Source: Candidatus Zixiibacteriota bacterium (lineage in GTDB: Bacteria; Zixibacteria; MSB-5A5; GN15; PGXB01). From it: DNA of 7,077 nt. Position numbers and translations under genes: made by a program. The notes under the pieces were generated by a model, which was given only the letters and a program-made list of their open reading frames with translations, searched no databases and was not told the origin of the DNA. How positions within the stretch are numbered: position 1 is the stretch's first letter; the number at the start of each line of letters is the position of its first letter. This document shows, one piece after another, positions 1 to 5,925 of this stretch. The stretch spans positions 1 to 7,077 of the forward strand of contig JAUVBC010000110.1 of the NCBI GenBank assembly GCA_030591405.1. Reading direction: 5' to 3'.

Positions 1-886
1 ACTCTCGGCCGATTTTCAGCAGCGGATGGGACCGATGCTAACCGGCTGGCATGGCCTTATCCAAACAGTTGCCGATGCTATCAAACTTATCCAGAAAGAA
101 GATATTACCCCAACAAAAGCTGATCGTCCGGTTTTTTTCTGGGCACCGATTATCTGTTTTGTCGCCGCTTTTGCAGTATACGTAACAGTTCCTTTTGGTG
201 AGGGCCTGATTGTTTCGGATCTAAATATCGGTATTTTATATATAGTGGCGATAACAACTTTTACTGTTATATCATTATTGATGGCTGGCTGGGGTTCTAA
301 TAACAAATATGCCTTACTTGGTGGGATGCGCTCGGCGGCGCAGGTAGTCAGTTATGAAGTCCCGATGATTGTGGCGATATTAAGCGTTATCGTTTTTGTC
401 GGATCGCTCTCAATGGTTGATATCGTTGAATCACAGGCGCTGATTTATCAATGGTACATCTTCCGGATGCCGTTTGGACCGATTGCTTTTGTTATCTATA
501 TTATTGCCGCCACTGCCGAAACCAACCGGACACCGTTTGATCTGCCGGAAGCAGAACAGGAGCTGGTGGCCGGATTTAATATTGAATATTCAGGAATGAA
601 ATTCGCCATGTTTTTCCTGGCGGAGTTTATAAATATGTTCACCGTCTCGGCTATCGGGGCAACATTGTTCCTCGGTGGCTGGCAGGGACCGTTTTTACCA
701 TCATGGGTCTGGTTCCTGATCAAGACTTTTGGACTGGTTTTTGTTTTTATGTGGTTCCGCTGGACATATCCGCGATTGCGGGTCGATCAGCTGATGGAGT
801 TCTCGTGGAAATTCCTCCTGCCTTTAGCATTTGCAAATCTTATTTTGGCCGGATGGATGAAATATTCAGGGTGGTTTAACTGGTGA
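1..886 (+). CDS. nuoH: NADH-quinone oxidoreductase subunit H (NuoH), 5' partial
   Basis: NuoH is the complex I membrane subunit that sits under the peripheral arm. It forms most of the quinone-access chamber and couples quinone reduction to the proton path. The reading frame is already open at base 2 (first full codon CTC), upstream of the ATG at base 26. That ATG lies inside the conserved segment 'QQRMGPM', so it is not the real start and the gene begins before the window. 294 residues are visible. Compared with E. coli NuoH (325 aa), about 40 or more N-terminal residues, including TM1, are missing. Family hallmarks seen: 'VADAIKL' followed by 'KED'; 'GWGSNNKYALLGGMRSAAQ' with 'SYEVPM'; 'NRTPFDLPEAEQELVAGF', the acidic quinone-chamber/E-channel loop; 'EYSGMKFA'; 'FLAEFINM'; and 'FRWTYPRLRVDQLM' near the C-terminus. 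Several hydrophobic TM helices separate these. The TGA stop overlaps the nuoI start by 4 bases (GTGA). Nothing looks broken. Confidence 0.97.
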   Translation, partial: LSADFQQRMGPMLTGWHGLIQTVADAIKLIQKEDITPTKADRPVFFWAPIICFVAAFAVYVTVPFGEGLIVSDLNIGILYIVAITTFTVISLLMAGWGSNNKYALLGGMRSAAQVVSYEVPMIVAILSVIVFVGSLSMVDIVESQALIYQWYIFRMPFGPIAFVIYIIAATAETNRTPFDLPEAEQELVAGFNIEYSGMKFAMFFLAEFINMFTVSAIGATLFLGGWQGPFLPSWVWFLIKTFGLVFVFMWFRWTYPRLRVDQLMEFSWKFLLPLAFANLILAGWMKYSGWFNW

Positions 887-1524
887 GCCAGATACTAAAA
901 GATATAAAAAATCTGTTTATCGGACTTATTACGACGGCCAAACATCTGCCCCGTAAAGAGGTCACGATTCAGTATCCGGATGAGCGCTGGACAATGCCGG
1001 AACGTTCTCGTGGAATCGTGGTTCTTCTGTCCGACAAAGAAACCGGTGAATTGAACTGCACCACCTGTTTATTATGTGAACGGGCCTGTCCGTCGTCGGC
1101 GATAAAGATTGTCTATGAAAAAGATGATAAGAAAAAACGACATCTCAAAGATTTTATTGTTGATAACATGCTCTGCTGTTTCTGCGGGTTATGCGAAGAG
1201 GCGTGCAATTTTGCCGCTATCAAAATGACCGGTAAATATGAATTCGCGACGTGGGACAAAACAGATCTGATCTGGCATACTGATAAGTTGCAGGAGATGG
1301 GTCGCGATGTTCCATACGAACCGAAGAAAAAGAGAAAACCGAAGCCAAAACCGGCCGCAAAACCGGCACCAGCGGCTGATGTCGAAAAACCAGCGGAGGC
1401 AAAGGCAGAACAGGCAACACCTGAGGCGGCTCCAAAAGTGCCGGATGAAATAAAAACTGAAGAGAAACCAAACGAAATCGGAACTGAACAGGAAGATAAT
1501 AAAAATGCTGAAGGGGACAAGTAA
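883..1524 (+). CDS. nuoI: NADH-quinone oxidoreductase subunit I (NuoI), two [4Fe-4S] ferredoxin-like, with long charged C-terminal tail
   Basis: NuoI is the peripheral-arm subunit that holds clusters N6a and N6b and passes electrons to N2 and quinone. It is 213 aa, against 180 in E. coli. The N-terminal part (about 1-50) has the family's amphipathic membrane-contact helix and 'VTIQYPDERW...RSRGIVVL'. The first cluster motif is C59-x2-C62-x2-C65-x3-C69-P70. The second is C98-x2-C101-x2-C104-x3-C108, with an extra adjacent Cys99 and with Asn109 where the family usually has Pro. The recognisable core ends near residue 146 ('VPYE'). The remaining 67 residues are a low-complexity Lys/Pro/Ala/Glu tail. 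The GTG start at 883 overlaps the nuoH stop (GTGA), and a weak purine-rich AGGGTGG (868-874) lies 8 bases upstream, so translation is probably coupled to nuoH. The start is supported by alignment of the N-terminus to the family. Function is confident; the role of the tail is unknown. Confidence 0.97.
   Translation: MSQILKDIKNLFIGLITTAKHLPRKEVTIQYPDERWTMPERSRGIVVLLSDKETGELNCTTCLLCERACPSSAIKIVYEKDDKKKRHLKDFIVDNMLCCFCGLCEEACNFAAIKMTGKYEFATWDKTDLIWHTDKLQEMGRDVPYEPKKKRKPKPKPAAKPAPAADVEKPAEAKAEQATPEAAPKVPDEIKTEEKPNEIGTEQEDNKNAEGDK
1346..1367 (+). repeat. Short direct repeat CAAAACCGGC x2 in the nuoI tail
   Basis: The 10-mer CAAAACCGGC occurs at 1346-1355 and again at 1358-1367, a period of 12 bases (4 codons), in frame with the Lys-Pro-Ala coding. 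This fits growth of the tail by replication slippage of a short in-frame unit. It is too short to be a mobile or regulatory repeat. Confidence 0.6.
1511..1516 (+). promoter_or_regulatory. Ribosome binding site of nuoJ (supports GTG start)
   Basis: AAGGGG lies inside the last codons of nuoI, 10 bases before the GTG at 1527. It supports this GTG as the nuoJ start. The next in-frame Met codon (base 1578) is inside the first TM helix and would remove half of it. Confidence 0.6.
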
Positions 1525-1526
1525 CA

Positions 1527-2033
1527 GTGTTTGGCGTTGAAGTATCACAATTGTTTTTCTATCTGCTGTCGTTTATAATGATTGTCTCAGCTATCTATGT
1601 TGTTTCGCTGAGGAATATATTTCATTGTGCTCTGTTTTTGGTTCTCTGTCTCTTTAGTGTTGCCGGGATATATATTTTACTCGAAGCCGAATTTCTGGCC
1701 GCGGTTCAAGTCCTGATCTATGTCGGAGCGGTATCGATACTTATGATATTCGCGATCATGTTAACGTCGCGTTTGGCTAACAAGAAAATTATTCAGAGCA
1801 ATGACAATGTCACCGTCGCAATTTTTGTCTGTGCCGGATTTTTGCTCACCAGTCTCGGGTCATTTGGTTACTCGGTCTGGAAAGTTGTCGATTCTCCTCT
1901 TCCCGAAAATAATACGCTGACAATTGGTAAGATTCTGATGACTGATTTTGTTCTGCCGTTTGAGGTTGTCTCGATTGTTCTGTTGGCGGCTATGATAGGC
2001 GCCATTGTTTTAGCCAGAAGGGAGAAAATATGA
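1527..2033 (+). CDS. nuoJ: NADH-quinone oxidoreductase subunit J (NuoJ)
   Basis: NuoJ (ND6 homologue) is a small polytopic membrane subunit between NuoH and NuoK. Its third helix, which has a pi-bulge in known structures, takes part in the active-state switch linking the quinone site to the proton channels. It is 168 aa, a little shorter than E. coli NuoJ (184). About five hydrophobic segments are visible. The diagnostic TM3 region is 'EAEFLAAVQVLIYVGAVSI' (about residues 53-71) followed by 'LMIFAIML', with the conserved Tyr65-x-Gly67. The end is also typical: 'LPFEVVSIVLLAAMIGAIV' then 'LARRE'. A polar loop at about 118-132 separates the last two helices. The start is GTG, 2 bases after the nuoI stop, and the TGA stop overlaps the nuoK ATG (ATGA). 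No anomaly is seen. Confidence 0.96.
   Translation: MFGVEVSQLFFYLLSFIMIVSAIYVVSLRNIFHCALFLVLCLFSVAGIYILLEAEFLAAVQVLIYVGAVSILMIFAIMLTSRLANKKIIQSNDNVTVAIFVCAGFLLTSLGSFGYSVWKVVDSPLPENNTLTIGKILMTDFVLPFEVVSIVLLAAMIGAIVLARREKI
2018..2024 (+). promoter_or_regulatory. Ribosome binding site of nuoK
   Basis: AAGGGAG lies within the last nuoJ codons. It is 5 bases from the ATG at 2030 and 8 bases from a second in-frame ATG at 2033. Spacing slightly favours 2033, while the 4-base ATGA overlap favours 2030. The two choices differ by one N-terminal Met only. Confidence 0.65.
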
Positions 2034-2332
2034 TGTTACAATATCTTGCTCTGGCGGCAATTCTGTTTGCAATCGGTATTTTTGGCGTTCTGACGCGACG
2101 CAATGCTATCGGCATTTTAATGTCGCTGGAGTTGATGTTTAACGCCGTTAATATAAATCTGGTTACTTTTAATAAATTTATCGTACCCGATAATCTAACG
2201 GGTCAGATATTCGCAATTTTTGTTATTGTTATTGCCGCCGCTGAAGCGGTGGTTGGTCTGGCGATTGTTTTACTATTGTATCGCAATTGGCAGGGTATTG
2301 ACATTGGCAATATAAATATAATGAAGTGGTAA
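2030..2332 (+). CDS. nuoK: NADH-quinone oxidoreductase subunit K (NuoK)
   Basis: NuoK (ND4L homologue) is a three-helix membrane subunit that carries two buried glutamates needed for proton transfer between the E-channel and NuoN. It is 100 aa, the usual length for the family (E. coli 100). Visible features are TM1 (about 4-21), then 'RRNAIGILMSLELMFNAVNI' with Glu34, and TM3 with 'AAAEAVVGLAIVLLLYR' containing Glu72. These match Glu36 and Glu72 of E. coli. The spacing between them is 38 residues against 36 in E. coli, so the TM2-TM3 loop is slightly longer. The ATG at 2030 overlaps the nuoJ stop, and ATG 2033 is an equally possible start. The stop is one base before nuoL. Both essential residues are intact. 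Confidence 0.96.
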   Translation: MMLQYLALAAILFAIGIFGVLTRRNAIGILMSLELMFNAVNINLVTFNKFIVPDNLTGQIFAIFVIVIAAAEAVVGLAIVLLLYRNWQGIDIGNINIMKW

Positions 2333-2333
2333 G

Positions 2334-4406
2334 ATGCTGGAACACGCTTATTTAATACCTGTTTATCCGCTCCTCGCGTTTGTGATTATTATTTTTGCAA
2401 CACGCTGGAACGAAAAACTGTCATCCGGCATTTCAATCGCGGCTATATCAATTGGATTTATACACTCGATTTTTGTTATGATTGCCGTTATCGGCCGTCA
2501 TGGTGTACCGTTTGAACTTTCGGTTCCGTTTATTGAGCATCCGCTGATAACGCTTGAGACAGGTATTTTTATCGATCCGCTGACGGCGGTGATGCTTCTT
2601 GTAGTAACTATCGTTTCCGGTTGCGTTCAGATTTATTCGCTCGGCTATATGCACGGTGACCCGCGCTGGAGCCGGTACTTCTCATATCTATCGCTGTTTA
2701 CTTTCTCGATGCTTGGACTGGTTGTTGCAAACAACTTCTTTATGATATTTATTTTCTGGGAACTGGTCGGATTAACAAGTTATCTGTTGATCGGTTTCTG
2801 GTTTGAAAAAGATTCTGCCTCCGATGCCGGGAAAAAAGCTTTTATTACGACCCGTATTGGTGACCTCGGTTTCATTATCGGTATTTTGCTTCTGGCGACT
2901 TATGCCGGAACTTTAAACTATCAGGAAGTATTTACAAAAGTTGCCGATGGTGTTATTCCTGTCGGGGTTTTAACCATGATCGGGATATTTATATTTTGCG
3001 GGGCGGTCGGTAAATCGGCCCAGTTCCCGCTTCATGTCTGGCTTCCCGATGCGATGGAAGGTCCGACTCCGGTTTCGGCGCTGATTCATGCTGCCACGAT
3101 GGTCGCGGCCGGTGTTTATCTGGTAGCTCGGTCAATGACGCTGTTTGTCGGCTCAGCCGAAGCGGCGATGACAGTTGCTGTGATCGGGCTGATTACCTCG
3201 TTTATGGCCGCATCGATTGCACTGGTACAAAACGATATTAAACGAGTGCTGGCTTATTCAACAGTCAGTCAGCTTGGTTATATGATAATGGCGCTTGGTC
3301 TTTATGGCTTTGATGTCGCCAAAGACCCGCATTCGCACTCGGTTGGATATTTCGCCGGAACTTTCCATCTGATGACTCACGCTTTCTTTAAAGCATTGTT
3401 GTTCCTTGGAGCCGGTTCAGTGATTCATGCGGTGCATACCAATGATGTGCAGGAGATGGGCGGACTTTCCAAAAAGATGAAAATTACATCGCTGACCTTC
3501 TTTATCGCTTCGTTGTCGATTTCTGGAATATTCCCACTGTCAGGTTTCTGGTCCAAAGATGAAATTGTCGCGGCGACATTGGGACATCCTGTTTTTATGT
3601 TCTTTACACTCTTGATTGCCTTTATGACCGCTTTTTATATGTTCCGTCTCTGTTTCCTGACCTTTACCGGTAAGCCGCGTAATCAGGAACGATTTGATCA
3701 CGCGCACGAATCGCCAAAAACGATGACTATGCCGCTGATGTTTCTCGCTTTCTTATCTGTTTTTGCCGGATGGGTCGGAATGCCATGGTTGTCGCATGGT
3801 TTCTCATCGTTTGTTTATAGCGGCGAACTGCAGCATCATGGACCCAACTATATTGTCATGCTGGTCTCAACAATTGTGGCGGTCAGTGGAATCGGTTTGG
3901 CCTATACGGTTTATTTTAAGAAGAAAATTTCAGCCGATGTCTTGATGGAAAAATTCAAACCGCTTTATACACTTTTGCTAAATAAATATTATATCGATGA
4001 GATCTATGACAAAGTAATTATTAAACCGTTATTGGCGTTTACGCGCATGATGTGGTGGTCCGATGCCAATATTATCGATGGTCTCGTTAATTTTGTCGGC
4101 TGGTTTACGATTAAATGGGCCGATGCTAAGATGTGGTTTGATAAATATATTGTTGATGGTGCCGTCAATGGTGCCGGGGCTGTCTGTATGGCTGCCTCAT
4201 GGTTGTTTAAATATGTTCAAAACGGCTCAGTACAGTTTTATACGCTGGTGATAATCACCAGTGCTGTCGGAGTCATTATTTATAGAGTTACCCCTGAAGG
4301 GTTTTTGTATTATTTCATCGGTGTGGTTGTGGTCGCTTTGGCCCGTTTTCTGATGAAGATGAATCGCCCGGAAGAGGGGAATGTTGAAACCGAACCAGAA
4401 GGTTAG
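2334..4406 (+). CDS. nuoL: NADH-quinone oxidoreductase subunit L (NuoL), antiporter-like proton pump with extended C-terminus
   Basis: NuoL (ND5 homologue) is the distal antiporter-like subunit. It pumps protons and carries the lateral helix that runs along the membrane arm. It is 690 aa, longer than E. coli NuoL (613). The N-terminal ND5-type domain contains 'GIFIDPLTAVML' (about 77-88). The pump core has Glu143 in 'FWELVGLTSYLLIGFW', Asp177 in 'TRIGDLG', Lys227 in 'GAVGKSAQFPLHVWLPDA', His252 in 'SALIHAATMVAAG', Lys304 in 'NDIKRVLAYSTVSQLGYM', His349/Lys353 in 'THAFFKALLFLGAGS', and Lys408-Asp409 in 'FWSKDEI'. These match the E. coli residues Glu144, Asp178, Lys229 and Lys399. The C-terminal part has 'NKYYIDEIYD' (550-559), which in the family leads into the lateral helix, then a duplicated D..I[IV]DG.VN..G motif and a final TM helix (about 635-672). 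The start is one base after the nuoK stop with only a weak Shine-Dalgarno, which suggests coupled re-initiation. Confidence 0.97.
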   Translation: MLEHAYLIPVYPLLAFVIIIFATRWNEKLSSGISIAAISIGFIHSIFVMIAVIGRHGVPFELSVPFIEHPLITLETGIFIDPLTAVMLLVVTIVSGCVQIYSLGYMHGDPRWSRYFSYLSLFTFSMLGLVVANNFFMIFIFWELVGLTSYLLIGFWFEKDSASDAGKKAFITTRIGDLGFIIGILLLATYAGTLNYQEVFTKVADGVIPVGVLTMIGIFIFCGAVGKSAQFPLHVWLPDAMEGPTPVSALIHAATMVAAGVYLVARSMTLFVGSAEAAMTVAVIGLITSFMAASIALVQNDIKRVLAYSTVSQLGYMIMALGLYGFDVAKDPHSHSVGYFAGTFHLMTHAFFKALLFLGAGSVIHAVHTNDVQEMGGLSKKMKITSLTFFIASLSISGIFPLSGFWSKDEIVAATLGHPVFMFFTLLIAFMTAFYMFRLCFLTFTGKPRNQERFDHAHESPKTMTMPLMFLAFLSVFAGWVGMPWLSHGFSSFVYSGELQHHGPNYIVMLVSTIVAVSGIGLAYTVYFKKKISADVLMEKFKPLYTLLLNKYYIDEIYDKVIIKPLLAFTRMMWWSDANIIDGLVNFVGWFTIKWADAKMWFDKYIVDGAVNGAGAVCMAASWLFKYVQNGSVQFYTLVIITSAVGVIIYRVTPEGFLYYFIGVVVVALARFLMKMNRPEEGNVETEPEG
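4062..4178 (+). repeat. Internal protein repeat in the NuoL C-terminal region
   Basis: Residues 577-589 (bases 4062-4100) and 603-615 (bases 4140-4178) share the pattern D-x-x-I-[I/V]-D-G-x-V-N-x-x-G, with 7 of 13 residues identical and a period of 26 residues. At DNA level 26 of 39 bases match, so any duplication is not recent. From memory, typical NuoL proteins have one such 'IDG.VN' motif before the last helix. The second copy helps explain why this protein is longer than E. coli NuoL. Confidence 0.65.
4245..4261. repeat. 17-base near-perfect palindrome inside nuoL
   Basis: CTGGTGAT-A-ATCACCAG is an exact 8-base inverted repeat around one central base. In mRNA it would form a 7-bp stem with a UAA loop, extendable by a G-U and a C-G pair. 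It lies about 145 bases before the nuoL stop and encodes Leu-Val-Ile-Ile-Thr-Ser, a normal membrane helix, so it may be a by-product of coding. Confidence 0.6.
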
Positions 4407-4409
4407 GAG
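4405..4409 (+). promoter_or_regulatory. Ribosome binding site of nuoM
   Basis: AGGAG starts inside the nuoL TAG stop codon and lies 9 bases before the nuoM ATG. It is the best Shine-Dalgarno match in the window and serves the largest inter-gene gap (12 bases), where coupling by direct stop/start overlap is not available. Confidence 0.8.
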
Positions 4410-4418
4410 AATAAAAAT

Positions 4419-5921
4419 ATGGATTTTCCAGTACTAAGTTATTTGATATTTATTCCGCTTATCGGCGCTGTTTTTCTGCTGTTTTTACCAAAGGAGAAAT
4501 TCGGACTGATTCGATGGACCTCTGCCTTCTTTTCATTTGTGCCAATGGTTCTTTCATTCTGGTTGACCTATGATTATTTCTTTAATTTCTCCCAGACAGC
4601 CGATTTCTATTATATGGAAGGCCCGTTTAGCTGGATTTCATTACTGAATGCTAATTATTTTCTCGGTGTTGATGGCATCTCGGTCCCGATGTTGTTTCTG
4701 ACTGGATTACTTTCGTTTATTTCGATTGTGGCTTCGTTTAATATTGCGGTTCGGGTGAAAGAGTATTTCATGTTTTTCCTGCTTCTTGAAACAGGCATGA
4801 TGGGTGTTTTCTGCGCTCTTGATTTCTTCCTGTTTTATGTTTTCTGGGAAGTGATGCTGGTTCCGATGTATTTCTTAATCGGTATTTGGGGCGGACCGAG
4901 GAAAGAGTATGCCGCTATCAAGTTCTTTCTCTACACATTGTTCGGATCGATCTTTATGCTGGTGGCGATACTGGTCCTGTATTTCACTTCTGATCCGCAT
5001 ACGCTGAATATATTAGAATTGATTCAAACCGCTCCCGGATTTTTGACACATGGTTTACAACTGTTCTGTTTTGTCTTTTTCTTCATCGCTTTTGCCATCA
5101 AGGTTCCGGTCTGGCCGTTCCATACATGGTTACCGGATGCTCACGTGGAAGCGCCAACTGCTGTCTCGGTGATTCTTGCCGGCGTTTTGCTTAAGATGGG
5201 AACTTACGGTATGCTTCGTATCTCATGGCCGATGCTTCCCGAGGCAACGAGGTACTTTGCCATCCCAATTGCCATCCTTGGATTAATCGGTATTATCTAT
5301 GGTGCTTTGGTTTCGATGGCACAAACAGATTTGAAAAAACTGGTCGCTTATTCATCGGTTTCACATATGGGTTATTGTATGCTCTCTCTCGGTGCCTTTT
5401 CATCGGTTACGGCGATAACCGGCTGTATGTTCCAGATGGTTAGTCATGGCTTGATTACCGGCGCCCTCTTCCTTTTGGTCGGCGTTTTATATGACCGGGC
5501 TCACACTCGTGAGATTGCCGCCTTTGGCGGACTCGGTGCCAAACTGCCGATCTACACCGGTTTGATGGTTCTCTTTTCGATGGCCTCGCTGGGATTACCC
5601 GGTATGTCCGGTTTTGTTTCCGAGTTTATGGTCTTTATCGGTGCCTTTGCCAGCGGTATCCCGCATTTTCAATTGATTACTGCTCTGGCGGTGCTTGGTG
5701 TGGTTTTAACCGCAGGATATATGCTGCGGATGGTGCAACGGATGTTCCTCGGCGAATTTAACAAAGAAAAATGGGGCGGCTTAACAGAAATAAATACCAG
5801 AGAATTGATAATTGTCAGCCCGTTGGCTTTATTAACAATCGCAATCGGCTTTTTCCCGGCACCTTTATCCGATCTAATGGAAGCGACGATTACGAATCTT
5901 GTTCACTTGATGGCACGGTAA
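4419..5921 (+). CDS. nuoM: NADH-quinone oxidoreductase subunit M (NuoM), antiporter-like proton pump
   Basis: NuoM (ND4 homologue) is the middle antiporter-like proton-pumping subunit of the complex I membrane arm. It is 500 aa, close to E. coli NuoM (509), with about 14 hydrophobic helices. Diagnostic segments are 'FLGVDGISVPMLFLTGLL' (81-98); Glu144 in 'VFWEVMLVPMYFLIGIWGG'; Lys228 in 'AIKVPVWPFHTWLPDAHVEA'; Lys259 in 'LAGVLLKMGTYGMLR'; 'QTDLKKLVAYSSVSHMGY' (302-319); His343 in 'VSHGLITGALFLLVG'; and Glu402 in 'SGFVSEFMVF'. The charged residues correspond to E. coli Glu144, Lys234, Lys265 and Glu407. All are present, so the half-channels look intact. The use of Glu on the last key helix, where NuoL has Lys, is the normal difference between NuoM and NuoL. 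It starts with ATG and a strong AGGAG, and ends 4 bases before nuoN. Confidence 0.97.
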   Translation: MDFPVLSYLIFIPLIGAVFLLFLPKEKFGLIRWTSAFFSFVPMVLSFWLTYDYFFNFSQTADFYYMEGPFSWISLLNANYFLGVDGISVPMLFLTGLLSFISIVASFNIAVRVKEYFMFFLLLETGMMGVFCALDFFLFYVFWEVMLVPMYFLIGIWGGPRKEYAAIKFFLYTLFGSIFMLVAILVLYFTSDPHTLNILELIQTAPGFLTHGLQLFCFVFFFIAFAIKVPVWPFHTWLPDAHVEAPTAVSVILAGVLLKMGTYGMLRISWPMLPEATRYFAIPIAILGLIGIIYGALVSMAQTDLKKLVAYSSVSHMGYCMLSLGAFSSVTAITGCMFQMVSHGLITGALFLLVGVLYDRAHTREIAAFGGLGAKLPIYTGLMVLFSMASLGLPGMSGFVSEFMVFIGAFASGIPHFQLITALAVLGVVLTAGYMLRMVQRMFLGEFNKEKWGGLTEINTRELIIVSPLALLTIAIGFFPAPLSDLMEATITNLVHLMAR

Positions 5922-5925
5922 AATA

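Larger units (their letters stand above)
1321..1521 (+). other. Low-complexity Lys/Pro/Ala/Glu tail of NuoI
   Basis: This segment encodes residues 147-213 of NuoI. The first part (about 147-163) has eight Lys/Arg and no acidic residue, with a K-P-K-P-K-P run. The rest (164-213) has 15 Asp/Glu against 7 Lys, so the tail runs from strongly basic to net acidic. No Cys and almost no aromatic or large hydrophobic residues occur, so it is probably disordered. E. coli NuoI has only about 30 residues after the equivalent point. It may contact acidic surfaces of the peripheral arm or other proteins, but nothing in the sequence proves a role. Confidence 0.85.

Noticed and set aside
26..886. ATG at base 26 as the true nuoH start
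   Set aside because: The frame is open upstream to the window edge and the upstream codons encode conserved NuoH residues. Starting here would remove TM1 and part of a conserved loop, so the gene is partial.
1113..1548. Three minus-strand open frames of 83-135 codons opposite the end of nuoI
   Set aside because: They mirror the codon bias of the low-complexity Lys/Pro/Ala/Glu tail and give Ser/Phe/Gly-rich or Leu/Phe/Arg-rich translations with no family resemblance. nuoI is clearly the real gene.
4290..4306. Terminator-like ACCC-CTGAA-GGGT followed by five T's near the nuoL 3' end
   Set aside because: The stem is only 4 bp, it lies inside the nuoL coding sequence about 100 bases before the stop, and nuoM and nuoN follow directly in the same operon.
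2334..5921. nuoL and nuoM as Mrp antiporter or hydrogenase (Hyf/Ech/formate hydrogenlyase) subunits
   Set aside because: The neighbours are nuoH-I-J-K-N in complex I order, NuoL carries the lateral-helix C-terminus, and no hydrogenase or mrp gene is present.
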